This document shows, in pieces, positions 11,053-20,973 of a stretch of 64,000 nt of DNA. The notes under the pieces were generated by a model, which saw nothing but the letters and a program-made list of their open reading frames with translations, searched no databases and had not been told where the DNA came from. Source of the DNA: Catalimonadaceae bacterium JC749 (GTDB taxonomy: Bacteria; Bacteroidota; Bacteroidia; Cytophagales; Cyclobacteriaceae); NCBI GenBank assembly GCA_021730635.1, contig JAJNNC010000018.1:62001-126000 (forward strand), given 5' to 3'. Both the position numbers and the translations under genes were made by a program. Every line of letters starts with the position of its first letter. The stretch's first letter is position 1.

Positions 11053-12915
11053 TTACCTGACCAGCCATAATTTTCCTGACTGCACCTGCTCTCCGGCCTG
11101 CAAACGGTAAAGATAGATACCGTTCTTCAATCCTTCTGCCCGGAAATTTATCTCATGATATCCTTCTCCTTGCCGATCAGTAGAAACCAGGGTCTTAACT
11201 ACATTGCCCTGACTGTCGTAGATGGCCAGATGAACAGAAGTTTCCTGCTTTAATTCATAATACAATGTGGTTTCCTCAGAAAATGAATTCGGATAGCTTC
11301 CATACTTTGTGGTTACCGCCTCCTTTGCGTGTGTTCTTGTGGAAGCGGTCGCCATCACAGTAGGTGTAGGCTTCACTGGCTGACTAGAGGGTGAGATCCT
11401 AAGATAATCCAAATTGGGTCCGCTGCTACCCATCGCCGTCAGACTGATGGTGTGCTCTCCAGCCGACAGATACACAGGATTACCCGTATTATGCGCCCAA
11501 CTCTGCCAGTTGGCTGTATAATCAAATGTACGAACCTCTACCTGTTTATTATCAACGGCCAACGTCAGAGAACGAGGGTTTGGCTTTCCAAGAGCATACC
11601 GGAAAGTCAGTGTATAAGCCCCTGAAGAGGGTATGTGTATAACCCACTCAACATGATCTTTTGTAGGATTCAGATAATCAACAAATCCAACGCCATGATA
11701 CCCAGGATGATTGCTGGTCACGATTCCTCCGGATATATGAGCTTCTTCTGCCTCAAAAACAGGTATGTCAGACAATGGAAGTATCATCAGCAGATAGTTG
11801 GTAGATGAACCGGAAGCCGGGGCTGACAGGTTGCCTCCTAAGGTCAGTGGATAAGGGTCCATCTCGTTTCTATCTAATACCCTGGCATAAATCTCCAGAT
11901 CACTGACCCCTGGATCTGTGGTGCTCACCACATCCTCCGTCTTAGTCCAGTCTGCTAACCATGCTGGCAATTGGGTAGCCCTGGGATCATACGCTACATA
12001 AGCTATCGCTTTTTCCCTGACATATACTTTCATAAAGTCCGGATCCGTTGCTGTTTTATGCTTGTTGGCTACCCTGACAAAGGAAGCTCCTTCCAGATAG
12101 GAAGGCACTGCCGTAAAAGTATAGGGACGATCCAGATAAACCGTATTGCCAACCTGAAGTTTGGCTATCTCATTAGCCATCTCATCTTTCAATACCACCT
12201 GTTTGATCAGCCTATCTTCCTTCGGTTTTTCCGGCTCAGTTTTCTCCTGAAGGGGTACATGAGCGGCTACTGCCTCCACATAAAAATCCTGTCCTGCCGT
12301 TTGGGTTGAGATCATCCAACCCATCGACCCCAGTGACGGATAAGTAGTATCTATCGCTTCCAAAAGGGGTACCTCACCAAAACCGCTTCCATCGCTGAGA
12401 TAAAACTGTATTAAACCATTGCTGTATTTTTCTATCCGGAAAGTATAATGCTTAGCAGTATCCAATGAAATGTTTACCTCATCCAATACAATAGGAAAAT
12501 ATAGATTACCCTCTGCTCTTCCTAACAATAACCTTCCATCTTCGTAAGGACGATAACTGATAGTATAGGCATGCCTGCCGTCTCCTTCCTGCTGTCCGAA
12601 GATAAAATAATATTCCCGGTAGTAGCCATTCACAAAGTTTTGTGCTTCACTTTCAATAACGTAGGAAGTCTGGGAAAATACTTCATGGGTGATCAGGTCA
12701 GAGCCTGTTCCACCATAATTGTTGTAGGCTTTACCCTCTGCCACAGACCAACCCATGGCTGCATGCCAGATATCACCTAAAATTTCTCTTTCAAAATCGT
12801 CCTGGAAGATTACTTCCTGAGCATGCCCTTTTCCTGGCAGCAACACCACCCATAACCACATCAAGGTCGAAGCTGACAGAAAAAACTGTTTGAGAGGAGG
12901 GTACATATGTTTCAT
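11053..12915 (-). CDS. T9SS-secreted protein with a lectin-like N-terminal domain and a CBM6/35-like module
   Basis: The 620-residue protein starts with a signal peptide ending GHAQ. Residues about 34-220 (DDFEREILGDIWHAAMGWSV onward) resemble a concanavalin-type jelly roll of the LamG/DUF1080 kind. A middle section (about 235-385) is of unknown type. Residues about 385-510 (FEAEEAHISGG, YHGVGFVDYL, GAYTLTFRYALG, NLDYLRIS) fit a CBM6/CBM35-like carbohydrate-binding module. The last 80 residues are a T9SS type A sorting domain (SYPNSFSEETTLYYEL, NGIYLYRL). No catalytic glycosidase domain is visible, so a surface glycan-binding role near the xylan genes is inferred. It has its own terminator. 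Confidence 0.8.
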   Translation of the reverse strand: MKHMYPPLKQFFLSASTLMWLWVVLLPGKGHAQEVIFQDDFEREILGDIWHAAMGWSVAEGKAYNNYGGTGSDLITHEVFSQTSYVIESEAQNFVNGYYREYYFIFGQQEGDGRHAYTISYRPYEDGRLLLGRAEGNLYFPIVLDEVNISLDTAKHYTFRIEKYSNGLIQFYLSDGSGFGEVPLLEAIDTTYPSLGSMGWMISTQTAGQDFYVEAVAAHVPLQEKTEPEKPKEDRLIKQVVLKDEMANEIAKLQVGNTVYLDRPYTFTAVPSYLEGASFVRVANKHKTATDPDFMKVYVREKAIAYVAYDPRATQLPAWLADWTKTEDVVSTTDPGVSDLEIYARVLDRNEMDPYPLTLGGNLSAPASGSSTNYLLMILPLSDIPVFEAEEAHISGGIVTSNHPGYHGVGFVDYLNPTKDHVEWVIHIPSSGAYTLTFRYALGKPNPRSLTLAVDNKQVEVRTFDYTANWQSWAHNTGNPVYLSAGEHTISLTAMGSSGPNLDYLRISPSSQPVKPTPTVMATASTRTHAKEAVTTKYGSYPNSFSEETTLYYELKQETSVHLAIYDSQGNVVKTLVSTDRQGEGYHEINFRAEGLKNGIYLYRLQAGEQVQSGKLWLVR

Positions 12916-13197
12916 AGGGATCTCATTTTTTTAGAAAAAATACACTGCTGTAAAAAGCCGAATGATAGCGGGATGCCTATGAAAAAAATAATCAATTGTA
13001 GTACTTTCCTTGGCTGTGACTTGATTTAACTTATAATGATGGAAAGTATGAGAAAGGAGAATGGAGACAGATCATTTAAAAGAAAAATACAAATTTTCTA
13101 TGGTAAATGTTATATTTTATCCATGAATAATTTGGAGGAATAGGGGTTTACATGAAAAAATACCAATTAATGACTTTGTATCTTGCACCTGAGACAC
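12916..13197. other. Intergenic region upstream of the CBM/T9SS protein gene
   Basis: AT-rich and gene-free. It presumably holds the promoter of the minus-strand gene starting at 12915. I see no ORF with a plausible motif and no strong hairpin apart from the gcvP terminator at its right end. Confidence 0.5.
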
Positions 13198-13226
13198 AAA
13201 AAAACCATAGCGATGAGGCTATGGTT
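13198..13226 (-). terminator. Rho-independent terminator of gcvP
   Basis: The minus strand reads AACCATAGC, loop CTCATC, GCTATGGTT followed by a T run (seven T counting the end of the stem). It lies 27 bases after the gcvP stop codon. Confidence 0.85.
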
Positions 13227-13252
13227 CTCTTAAAAACAAGTTGGTGTTGCAC

Positions 13253-16168
13253 TCAGGCCATGCCAGGCACTTCTTCTTTTTGATCTACTTCCTGATAATC
13301 TTCCACAGGGATACAACTACACATCAGGTTACGATCTCCATAGGCGCTATCAATGCGGCTCACCGCAGGCCAGAATTTATTCTCTCTGAGATAAGGTAAT
13401 GGAAATACCGCTTTCTCGCGGTTATAGCTAAAAGGCCACTCATCCGTCAGGGCGATAGCTGCCGTATGAGGCGCGTTTTTCAGCACATTATCCTCCTTAC
13501 TGGCTTTCCCTTCTTCAACTTCTCTGATTTCCTCTCTGATTTGGATCAAAGCATCACAGAAACGATCCAGCTCCGGTTGCGATTCGCTCTCTGTCGGTTC
13601 TATCATCATCGTACCTGCTACAGGAAAAGAAACGGTAGGCGCATGGAAACCATAATCCATCAGGCGCTTGGCAATATCGGTGACATCTACCCCGGCTTTT
13701 TTAAACTCCCGGCAGTCGATGATCATCTCATGGGCACTGCGGTTATTTTTACCGGTGTATAAGACCGGGTAATGGCTCTTCAGCCTTTCCTTGATATAGT
13801 TAGCATTCAAAATAGCCATTTGAGTCGCACGGGTTAATCCTTCGGCCCCCATCATGGCAATATAAGCGTAGGATATCACCAGAATACTGGCGCTTCCATA
13901 GGGAGCCGCTGAAATAGCTGTAATCGCTTGCTCTCCTCCCGCTTTGATCAGGGGATTTCCGGGCAGAAAGGGTTCCAGATGCTGGGCTACCCCGATAGGT
14001 CCCATCCCCGGACCACCCCCTCCGTGAGGAATACAAAAAGTTTTATGCAGATTCAGGTGGCAAACATCCGCTCCGATATTGGCCGGACTGGTCAGCCCTA
14101 CCTGTGCATTCATATTGGCACCATCCATATAGACCTGGCCGCCATGCTGATGAATGATCTCACAAATCTCCTGGATTTCCTCTTCAAATACCCCATGGGT
14201 AGAAGGATAGGTAACCATCAGAGCCGCCAGGTTAGCACTATGTTTTTCTGCTTTTGCCTTCAGATCAGTCAGATCAATATTTCCCTTTTCGTCACAGTTA
14301 ACCAGTACCACCTGGTTGCCTGCCATCACCGCACTGGCCGGGTTAGTCCCATGGGCTGAAGTTGGAATCAGAGTGATATTTCGGTGCCCTTCTCCCCGGC
14401 TTTTATGGTAAGCCATGATCACCATCAACCCGGCATATTCACCCTGGGCTCCTGAATTAGGCTGCAAAGAAACCGCGGAAAAGCCAGTGATTTCACACAA
14501 CCATTTTTCCAGGTTGCGAAACAGGGTCTGATATCCTTCCGCCTGGGATACAGGCACAAAAGGATGCAGGTTGCCAAACTCCGGCCAGGTCACAGGAATC
14601 ATCTCTGCCGTCGCATTCAGCTTCATAGTGCACGACCCCAGAGAGATCATAGAATGGACGAGTGAAAGGTCTTTGTTTTCCAGCTTTTTCATGTAACGCA
14701 GCATCTCATGCTCCGAACGATGCGTATTAAATACCGGATGCTCCAGGTAAGCAGATTTTCTATGCAGCGATTCCGGCCAGTTAAAGGTAAGTTCCTGAAC
14801 CGCCTGGCTGAGTGCCGTATTTCCATACTTTTTTCCGGCAGCCTGGGCAAAAATACGTAACAGATGGGCTACATCTTCTAAGGCTGTCGTTTCATCCAGA
14901 GAGATACCCACATGACCATCCTCCCAGTAGCGGAAGTTGACAGCACCTTCTTCGGCTATTTTCCTGAGCTTATCCGTATCGGCTACTGCCACTTTCAGGG
15001 TGTCAAAATAATAAGGATTTAACTGCCTATAACCCAGTTGCTGCAATTCATCAGCCAGCAGTCGGGTCAGGCCATGAACCCTTTGGGCAATTTTTTTCAA
15101 TCCCTGCGGTCCGTGATATACACCATACATGCCAGCGATCACAGCCAGCAAAACCTGAGCCGTACAAATATTGGAAGTAGCCTTATCTCTTTTGATATGC
15201 TGCTCACGGGTTTGCAGTGCCATTCTATAAGCGGAATTGCCATAAGCATCCACAGATACACCGATAATTCTGCCGGGAAGTTGTCGTTTGAATTCTTCGC
15301 GGGTGGCGAAATAAGCAGCATGAGGGCCACCATATCCCATGGGTACGCCAAAGCGCTGCGTGGTGCCTACCACACAGTCGGCACCCCAGGCACCGGGTTC
15401 TGCCAATAAAGTAAGCGACAGCAAGTCGGCGGCAACGCCTACCCATACTTCCTGCGCATGAGCGGCTTCCACCAGAGCCCGGTGATCTTTCACAGCTCCG
15501 TTGGCATCCGGGTATTGCAGCAGCACGCCAAACAGATCTTCCTGGGTCAGATCCAGCTGAGAAAGATCTTCTATTTGCAATTGAATACCCAAAGGCTCCG
15601 CCCGGGTTTTGAGAATGTCAATAGTTTGGGGAAAAGTATGCCGATCCACAAAAAAGGTATTCGCTTTTTTCTTGCGTCCTTTTCTCAGGGCATAAAACAT
15701 AGTCATCGCTTCTGCGGCCGCCGTGCCTTCGTCCAACAGCGACGCATTGGCAATTTCCATACCCGTCAGGTCCATCACCATGGTTTGAAAATTGATCAAA
15801 GCTTCCAGTCGTCCCTGGGCGATTTCTGCCTGATAGGGTGTGTAGGCGGTATACCAACCGGGGTTCTCCAGTATATTTCGCTGGATGACACCCGGAACGA
15901 TGCAGTTGTAATAACCCAAACCGATGTAGGTTTTGAACAGCTTATTTTTGCGGGCTATGTTTTTTAAGGCATTGAGAAATTCGTATTCACTTTGGGGAGC
16001 GGGAAGGTCCAGTGCTTTCTTCAGACGAATTGCCTTTGGAATGGTTTCATCTATCAGCGAATCCAAGGATGGCGCTCCAATTTGTTGTAGCATAGCGGAC
16101 ACCTGCTGCGCATCGGGTCCATTATGTCTGTTCTCAAAAGAAGTTATCTTCTCTACTTGAATCTTCAT
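13253..16168 (-). CDS. gcvP: Glycine dehydrogenase (decarboxylating), P protein of the glycine cleavage system
   Basis: The 971-residue, single-chain P protein decarboxylates glycine with PLP and passes the aminomethyl group to lipoylated H protein in the cytoplasm. The start [17 protein letters not shown] is characteristic. The PLP lysine is Lys709 in [20 protein letters not shown]; other landmarks are [22 protein letters not shown] and [16 protein letters not shown]. Length and motifs equal the fused alpha/beta form of the family, and nothing is missing. gcvT and gcvH are not in the window, so the system is not an operon here. Its leader carries a 13-base inverted repeat. Confidence 0.98.
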   Translation of the reverse strand: MKIQVEKITSFENRHNGPDAQQVSAMLQQIGAPSLDSLIDETIPKAIRLKKALDLPAPQSEYEFLNALKNIARKNKLFKTYIGLGYYNCIVPGVIQRNILENPGWYTAYTPYQAEIAQGRLEALINFQTMVMDLTGMEIANASLLDEGTAAAEAMTMFYALRKGRKKKANTFFVDRHTFPQTIDILKTRAEPLGIQLQIEDLSQLDLTQEDLFGVLLQYPDANGAVKDHRALVEAAHAQEVWVGVAADLLSLTLLAEPGAWGADCVVGTTQRFGVPMGYGGPHAAYFATREEFKRQLPGRIIGVSVDAYGNSAYRMALQTREQHIKRDKATSNICTAQVLLAVIAGMYGVYHGPQGLKKIAQRVHGLTRLLADELQQLGYRQLNPYYFDTLKVAVADTDKLRKIAEEGAVNFRYWEDGHVGISLDETTALEDVAHLLRIFAQAAGKKYGNTALSQAVQELTFNWPESLHRKSAYLEHPVFNTHRSEHEMLRYMKKLENKDLSLVHSMISLGSCTMKLNATAEMIPVTWPEFGNLHPFVPVSQAEGYQTLFRNLEKWLCEITGFSAVSLQPNSGAQGEYAGLMVIMAYHKSRGEGHRNITLIPTSAHGTNPASAVMAGNQVVLVNCDEKGNIDLTDLKAKAEKHSANLAALMVTYPSTHGVFEEEIQEICEIIHQHGGQVYMDGANMNAQVGLTSPANIGADVCHLNLHKTFCIPHGGGGPGMGPIGVAQHLEPFLPGNPLIKAGGEQAITAISAAPYGSASILVISYAYIAMMGAEGLTRATQMAILNANYIKERLKSHYPVLYTGKNNRSAHEMIIDCREFKKAGVDVTDIAKRLMDYGFHAPTVSFPVAGTMMIEPTESESQPELDRFCDALIQIREEIREVEEGKASKEDNVLKNAPHTAAIALTDEWPFSYNREKAVFPLPYLRENKFWPAVSRIDSAYGDRNLMCSCIPVEDYQEVDQKEEVPGMA

Positions 16169-16206
16169 AAAGTATCAGATATAAATGAATTCTATATAAC
16201 ACATAC

Positions 16207-16263
16207 TTTGAGAGGAAAAAGTTTGATTTAGTTTTATCCGTTGTAAAGAATTTTCCTCTCAAA
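16207..16263 (-). promoter_or_regulatory. Perfect 13-base inverted repeat in the gcvP leader
   Basis: TTTGAGAGGAAAA at 16207-16219 is the exact reverse complement of TTTTCCTCTCAAA at 16251-16263, with a 31-base gap. It lies 39 bases upstream of the gcvP start and directly downstream of a -7-like TATATTTG. As RNA it would form a stem at or near the 5' end of the gcvP transcript; as DNA it could be a two-site operator. Confidence 0.6.
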
Positions 16264-16272
16264 AAAACAACC

Positions 16273-16280
16273 CAAATATA
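16273..16280 (-). promoter_or_regulatory. Candidate Bacteroidota -7 element for gcvP
   Basis: TATATTTG on the minus strand matches the Bacteroidota consensus TAnnTTTG. No good TTTG -33 box is present at the usual distance, so the call is tentative. Confidence 0.35.
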
Positions 16281-16589
16281 GGGCAGCTAATTAATTTTAT
16301 GCTAATTCGGAACTAATAAAATTATAATTTACCCTGCTGGCCATGGGAGCGCCAGGACGTTGATTATCATAAACATCAATAAATAACAACGATAGCGAAA
16401 TTTTTGCATTAAATTTCCCCATTATACATAATTATCATAATATAATGCCTAATATTTCAAAATTATATTATTGGTAGACCTAAAAAGAAGTGCGTAGTTT
16501 CATAGTAATTCATTAGTTTAAGATAAATACGTCAATATACTGACTATCAAAATTATACATATAAATCATTAAATTAAAACTTTACATTT

Positions 16590-17513
16590 ATGGTGCGTTA
16601 CGATGCCAAAGAATGGTGGAAGAATCTAACCAATTTTTACAAAAGCTATGTCTTACAAAGACTGTTCAGATATGTGATGATCACCGGCCTGATGACCCTT
16701 GTGCTGTGCTTTTTGGTGATAGATTTGCTGCAGTGGGAAGTTCGTCTTAACTCAGGTTTTTTTTCTTTGTTAGGGATTGTACTGAGTATCCTTCTGGTTT
16801 TCCGAACCAACACAGCTTATGACCGCTGGTGGGAAGGACGAAAGCACTGGGGCGCCCTGGTCAACAATTGCCGTAACCTGGCTGTGATGCTTCACGCCAT
16901 TTTGCCCGAAGATCACCGGGAAAGCCGTCTGTATTTTGCCAAGCATATTGCCAATTTCTGTTTTGCTTTGAAAGAGCATCTGCGTCAGGGCGTGAAACTG
17001 GAAGAGCTGATCCATCTGCACCCGGAAGAGATTTCCGTTTACAAAAGCAAAACCCACCTTCCCAATTATATTGCGCTGCAAATTTTCCAGCGTGCGCAAC
17101 AGCTCTACAAGGCCGGTCTATTCTCCGACAGCGATATGATCAACCTGAAGCCACAGATGGAATCTTTACTGGATATACTGGGTGCCTGCGAAAGAATCAA
17201 AAAAACCCCGATACCTTTTTCTTACAATGTCTACATCAAAGTTTTTATCCTGGCCTACTGCCTGATCCTTCCCTTTGGCCTGATTGAAGAATTTCATTAT
17301 TACACCGTGCCCCTGGTCATGTTTGTTTTTTTTGCCATGGGTGGGGTAGAACTCATCGGGGAAGAGATAGAAGATCCTTTTGGCTTAGATTGTAATGACC
17401 TGCCTACCGGCAATATTGCACAAACCATTAAAAACAATATACATGAAATTATGTGTTTATATTCCGAAGTCGGTGAAGACCAGAAGGAGAAATTGTATGA
17501 GAAGGTGTTTTAG
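16590..17513 (+). CDS. Bestrophin-family anion channel protein
   Basis: The 307-residue protein is a bacterial bestrophin (formerly UPF0187). The hallmark FRTNTAYDRWWEGRKHWGALVNN lies around residues 70-93 and includes the RWWEGR core. Hydrophobic segments sit at about 28-60 and 210-255, followed by the conserved EIEDPFGLDCNDLP. The family forms homopentameric channels in the cytoplasmic membrane, chloride or cation selective; selectivity cannot be read here. It is transcribed alone. An octamer tandem repeat begins immediately after its stop codon. Confidence 0.92.
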   Translation: MVRYDAKEWWKNLTNFYKSYVLQRLFRYVMITGLMTLVLCFLVIDLLQWEVRLNSGFFSLLGIVLSILLVFRTNTAYDRWWEGRKHWGALVNNCRNLAVMLHAILPEDHRESRLYFAKHIANFCFALKEHLRQGVKLEELIHLHPEEISVYKSKTHLPNYIALQIFQRAQQLYKAGLFSDSDMINLKPQMESLLDILGACERIKKTPIPFSYNVYIKVFILAYCLILPFGLIEEFHYYTVPLVMFVFFAMGGVELIGEEIEDPFGLDCNDLPTGNIAQTIKNNIHEIMCLYSEVGEDQKEKLYEKVF

Positions 17514-17630
17514 GGTGAAGGGTTAAGGACTGAAGGGGTGAAGGACTGATGGGTTGAAGGATTGAGGGGGTGAAGGATTAAAGGGGTAAAGGATGGAAGG
17601 TGGGAAGGATTGAAGTGTTGAAGGGGGTGA
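17514..17630. repeat. Octamer tandem repeat array R1 (consensus AAGGAYTG, plus orientation)
   Basis: Starting on the base after the bestrophin stop codon, about 14 consecutive 8-base units can be laid out: GGTGAAGG, GTTAAGGA, CTGAAGGG, GTGAAGGA, CTGATGGG, TTGAAGGA and so on. Phase is kept over more than 100 bases while individual bases vary. The same octamer family recurs at about 50.4, 50.9, 54.1 and 62.1 kb. Confidence 0.85.
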
Positions 17631-17741
17631 TTAATACTTTTATTTCAAAGAAGAACGCTCAACGCAATACTTAAAACTCAGAACCTAAAAATATAAACTC
17701 GGAACCTATAACTCCAAACTTAAAATAAGAATTAAGCATTA

Positions 17742-18458
17742 ATGAAGATACTATATATTTTTCCCCATCCTGATGATGAATCTTTCGGGCCCGCCGGTGC
17801 CATGGACAGACAGCTCAAACAGGGTCATGAAGTGTATTTACTGACGCTGACGCGGGGAGGTGCTACCAAACAAAGATTCAGACTAGGGCTGAGCGTGGAG
17901 GAAATGGGATCCGTACGTTACCAGGAAATGCTGGATGTAGAGGAAACCCTGGGTCTCAGTGGGATGACCGTCCTGGATTTACCCGATAGCGGCCTGAAAT
18001 TCATGGACCCCCGAGATATTGAAGAAGTAGTGAGAGAACATATAGAAATCATCATGCCCGCTGTTATCGTAACTTATCCGGTGCACGGAGTGAGCGGATT
18101 TCATGATCACCTGGTGACCCATGCCATCGTGAAAAGGCTCTTTCTGGAAATGCGGGATCAGGGAGCTACCTATCTCAAAAGGCTGGCTTTTTTTACCATG
18201 AAAGATAATGGGGACCCTCAATTCAAAAAAGGGAACATGTTTCGCATCAAGCAGTCTACGGCTGAGGAAATCAGCTGTATCATTAAACTGCAGGAAGAGA
18301 ACATTCAGGCTTTAAAGAATGCCTTGCGGTGCTATCAAACTTACCAGGAAACTATTCAAAATACAGGAGTAGTAGAAGCTGTGGGTGATACCGTTTATTT
18401 TGAAATTTTTGGAGAAAGTCATCACCCACCGATCAATGATTTAACTATTGGTTTATAA
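17742..18458 (+). CDS. PIG-L/LmbE family zinc deacetylase
   Basis: The 238-residue protein shows the PIG-L deacetylase zinc site: HPDDES at residues 9-14 (His9, Asp11/Asp12) and the distal His in SGFHDHLVTHA. The family removes acetyl from N-acetylglucosaminyl-type substrates (for example in glycolipid or bacillithiol-type thiol pathways). The substrate here is not determinable. It is cytoplasmic, with no signal peptide, and monocistronic. Its end overlaps the 3' end of the convergent membrane protein gene by six bases. Confidence 0.9.
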   Translation: MKILYIFPHPDDESFGPAGAMDRQLKQGHEVYLLTLTRGGATKQRFRLGLSVEEMGSVRYQEMLDVEETLGLSGMTVLDLPDSGLKFMDPRDIEEVVREHIEIIMPAVIVTYPVHGVSGFHDHLVTHAIVKRLFLEMRDQGATYLKRLAFFTMKDNGDPQFKKGNMFRIKQSTAEEISCIIKLQEENIQALKNALRCYQTYQETIQNTGVVEAVGDTVYFEIFGESHHPPINDLTIGL

Positions 18459-18887
18459 TTTTTTACCCCTGCTCACATACCAGGGAATACAAATAGCAGC
18501 CACCACACCGGCAATGTAATGCATGGGTAAGGCCAGACCAATAAAGCCATCCGGCACAGGCGTCCGGTTAGGCAGTTGAGAAATGGCCATCAAACCGCTA
18601 CTGGCCACCGTGAGAAATGCCGTTAAAATCAGAAAAACCATGGTAGGTTTGTTGGTAGACTTTGAAAACCCATAGTATACCAGAGAAGCTAACACCAAAG
18701 GTACGATGGAAGCTGCCGCGACCGAAATAAAATTGATCACACTAGGGGCTTCCACACCCGTAATTGCCGTATAGGTAGTATGGTAAATGTTGTTTAATAC
18801 GGCTGCAATGATACCAGCAATCAGCCCTCCCGTCAGATATCGCTGAAGGGAAACGCCTATACTTTTTTCGTCAGTTACCGGATACAT
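18453..18887 (-). CDS. Four-helix membrane protein (DUF6069-like)
   Basis: The 144-residue protein has four predicted membrane segments: about 18-33, 52-75, 82-103 and 120-138. The motif LPMHYIAGVVAAI near the end and the overall layout recall DUF6069 proteins; function is unknown. It lies between convergent PIG-L and the TrkA-C-type membrane protein, and is possibly co-oriented with the latter (51 bases apart). Confidence 0.65.
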   Translation of the reverse strand: MYPVTDEKSIGVSLQRYLTGGLIAGIIAAVLNNIYHTTYTAITGVEAPSVINFISVAAASIVPLVLASLVYYGFSKSTNKPTMVFLILTAFLTVASSGLMAISQLPNRTPVPDGFIGLALPMHYIAGVVAAICIPWYVSRGKKL

Positions 18888-18938
18888 AGTATATATGTTT
18901 TGTTTTATCTAAAATAATCAATAAAAGATCAAAAGGTT

Positions 18939-19718
18939 TTACACTTTTACAGCTTCCTTCTCCCGTTTCATTGCTTCTCGCTCCCTCTTTTGCTGTTCTG
19001 CTACGGCTTTCCGGTGTTCCCTTCTACCCGCAAGCCCTTTTTTTCTATGTTGCAGGTGAACAAGGGCATCATCTTTCCCATATACAATCAGCAAGTCATT
19101 AACACAAACCATTGTTTCCCCATGCGGTAACCCGACATAGTGCCCGTCTTCTTTTTCAATGCCCAGCACATTTAAGCCTTCTTGTCTCAACTGAAGCGTT
19201 ATCAGCTTTTTATCAGCCATCCAATGCCCTTCCTCTATCAGTATTTCTGTAATTTGATAGCCATTGGCCAGGTGCAGAATACTGGAAAAATCTTTTACCT
19301 GAATATCCGTATGTCTATTGAGCCAGTAGTTGATCCGGCGCGAAAGCCAACGGTTGACCCAGGCGCTAGTAGAAAGATACCATAATCCTACTAAACCGGC
19401 AACAAGTGTGAGTGTCCGGTAAAGCCATTCAAAGGAGCCTGCCCGGCTATCCATAAAAGTCAGTACCAGGGAAGCCAGCACTGAAATAATCCCCACATTC
19501 CCCAAAAGCATCAGGATCATGATAATCCGCCTCCTGACCGGATGAGACACAATCCTTTCGGATTCACGCGTGGAGAATCCGACACCGGTGAAAGCCGAAC
19601 GCGCCTGAAAACGAGCTACAGGTTCAGACAAGCCTGTATGCACCAGGGCAATGGTAGCCACCCGTGTCATGAGCATTGATATGGTGATAATCACAATGAG
19701 AGATAAAACAGAAGCCAT
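18939..19718 (-). CDS. Membrane protein with C-terminal TrkA-C (RCK_C) domain
   Basis: The start at 19718 (MASVLSLIVIITISMLM) is chosen, giving 259 residues. The longer in-frame extension to 19880 would overlap the divergent DUF4385 gene and reads as hydrophilic non-family sequence. Three to four membrane helices occupy residues about 1-130; SAFTGVGFSTRES is conserved in this protein type. Residues about 160-220 form a TrkA-C fold (EGHWMADKKLITLQLRQEGL, GETMVCVNDLLIVYG). The tail is highly charged (Lys/Arg/Glu) and coiled. It probably senses a ligand for ion transport; transported ion and partner are unknown. Confidence 0.8.
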   Translation of the reverse strand: MASVLSLIVIITISMLMTRVATIALVHTGLSEPVARFQARSAFTGVGFSTRESERIVSHPVRRRIIMILMLLGNVGIISVLASLVLTFMDSRAGSFEWLYRTLTLVAGLVGLWYLSTSAWVNRWLSRRINYWLNRHTDIQVKDFSSILHLANGYQITEILIEEGHWMADKKLITLQLRQEGLNVLGIEKEDGHYVGLPHGETMVCVNDLLIVYGKDDALVHLQHRKKGLAGRREHRKAVAEQQKREREAMKREKEAVKV

Positions 19719-19814
19719 ACTATATTCTTTCGGTAAAAATCTGTTTCCTTCACTTTTATTAAACTTTAGCCTGTCGCTTTGGTTTGCCTCATAATACTTT
19801 TCCTGTGATTCCTT

Positions 19815-20309
19815 ATGGCATTTGACTACTCCCTCGACTTCAGTAAAATTAATTTCAGAGAAAATCCGGAACTTTATCAAGTTGGCAAAGGAGAGCAGGG
19901 CGTGTTGCTGGTTGAACCTTACAAATCTGAAATTTTACCTTACTGGCGCTTTAAGACTCCGGAGATCGCCCAGGATTCCTCTGAAAAAATTTACCAGTTA
20001 TTTTTAAGCTACCTGGCAGAAAAAGATTTTGTAGGTGCTGATATGGCCCGGAAATTTTTACAGATGGGATATACCCGTGCTCGCCGTTATGCCAACCATA
20101 AAAGTGGCAAAAAGTATGAGCAGAACCCTCAGAAAGAAAACACGGAGGAAGCCCAAAAAAAAGCCCGCCAAAAGGTACTACCCCGCCAGGAAGATCCGGT
20201 AAAAGCGGCGGCGGCGCTTATTTTTAAAGAAAAATGGCATCTGGCCAAAAACAACAAACAATACCAACAAATGATGGAAGTACACCGTAAGCGAGAAAGA
20301 AAGGGATAG
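19815..20309 (+). CDS. DUF4385 family protein
   Basis: The 164-residue cytoplasmic protein matches the DUF4385 family closely from its start: FDYSLDFSKINFRENPELYQ, GKGEQGVLLVEPYKSEILPY, DMARKFLQMGYTRARRYANH. The C-terminal third is rich in Lys, Gln and Glu. Function of the family is unknown; it is often found in cellular organisms and large phages. It is divergent from the TrkA-C gene (96 bases between starts) and 58 bases upstream of the riboflavin synthase gene on the same strand. Confidence 0.9.
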   Translation: MAFDYSLDFSKINFRENPELYQVGKGEQGVLLVEPYKSEILPYWRFKTPEIAQDSSEKIYQLFLSYLAEKDFVGADMARKFLQMGYTRARRYANHKSGKKYEQNPQKENTEEAQKKARQKVLPRQEDPVKAAAALIFKEKWHLAKNNKQYQQMMEVHRKRERKG

Positions 20310-20367
20310 CTTGCAAAAAAGATTCCCATTCTCGTTTTTTGTGTTATTGACATTATAATATACGCTC

Positions 20368-20973
20368 ATGTTTACTGGTATCATAGAATCGGTAGGAGAA
20401 GTGGCAGATATGGTAAAAGAAGGTAGCAATTGCCACTTTGAGATTCGCAGTACCCTGGCCCCTGACTTAAAAGTAGATCAAAGTATCAGTCATAACGGGG
20501 TCTGCCTCACTGTGACTGAAGTGACTGGTGAGACCTACTGGGTAACGGCCATCAATGAAACCTTACAAAGAAGTAATTTGGGCAGGTTGCAGAAAGGCAG
20601 CCCTGTGAACCTGGAACGTTGTATGTCTGCGCAAGGCCGCTTCGACGGACATATTGTGCAAGGACATGTAGACCAGACCGGGGTATGCCATAAGATCACA
20701 GAGGAAGCGGGAAGCTGGCTCTTCGAGTTCATGTACGAACCTGCCGCTCAAGATTACCTCACTGTAGAAAAAGGCTCCATTACAGTAAACGGGGTTAGTC
20801 TGACCTGTTTTCATGCCCACGACAATGGTTTTACCGTAGCGATCATCCCCTACACTTTCCAGCATACCAACTTTCACCAACTGCAGGAAGGCGATCTGGT
20901 AAACCTTGAGTTCGATATCATTGGAAAATACATCAGCAGAATACTAAGCCGCCAGTCTTTTGGCAAACTTTAA
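20368..20973 (+). CDS. ribE: Riboflavin synthase (alpha subunit)
   Basis: The 201-residue enzyme converts two 6,7-dimethyl-8-ribityllumazine molecules to riboflavin and a pyrimidine. It shows the two-lobe internal repeat: MFTGIIESVG with NGVCLTV in lobe 1, and GHIVQGHVDQTG with VNGVSLT in lobe 2. Length is normal. It stands apart from other rib genes, and no FMN riboswitch fits in the 58 bases upstream. The stop overlaps the convergent PAP2 gene by four bases. Confidence 0.96.
   Translation: MFTGIIESVGEVADMVKEGSNCHFEIRSTLAPDLKVDQSISHNGVCLTVTEVTGETYWVTAINETLQRSNLGRLQKGSPVNLERCMSAQGRFDGHIVQGHVDQTGVCHKITEEAGSWLFEFMYEPAAQDYLTVEKGSITVNGVSLTCFHAHDNGFTVAIIPYTFQHTNFHQLQEGDLVNLEFDIIGKYISRILSRQSFGKL

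Larger units (their letters stand above)
16169..16589. other. Divergent promoter region between gcvP and the bestrophin gene
   Basis: This 421-base, AT-rich region separates gcvP (minus) from the bestrophin gene (plus). It contains the gcvP leader inverted repeat and -7 candidate listed separately. The right half (about 16420-16589) is very AT-rich with ATTAT/ATAAT runs. No glycine riboswitch or ORF is recognisable. Confidence 0.55.

Noticed and set aside
13928-14359. 143-codon plus-strand frame opposite gcvP
   Set aside because: Shadow of the gcvP coding sequence; the PLP lysine region lies on the other strand.
15038-15967. Long plus-strand frames opposite gcvP (123 and 169 codons)
   Set aside because: They lie completely within the gcvP coding region, with no recognisable motif or regulatory context.
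16169-16589. Glycine riboswitch upstream of gcvP
   Set aside because: The tandem aptamer cores are not recognisable. Only a simple inverted repeat is present.
19719-19880. N-terminal extension of the TrkA-C membrane protein
   Set aside because: It would overlap the divergent DUF4385 gene by 66 bases and adds hydrophilic residues before the first membrane helix.
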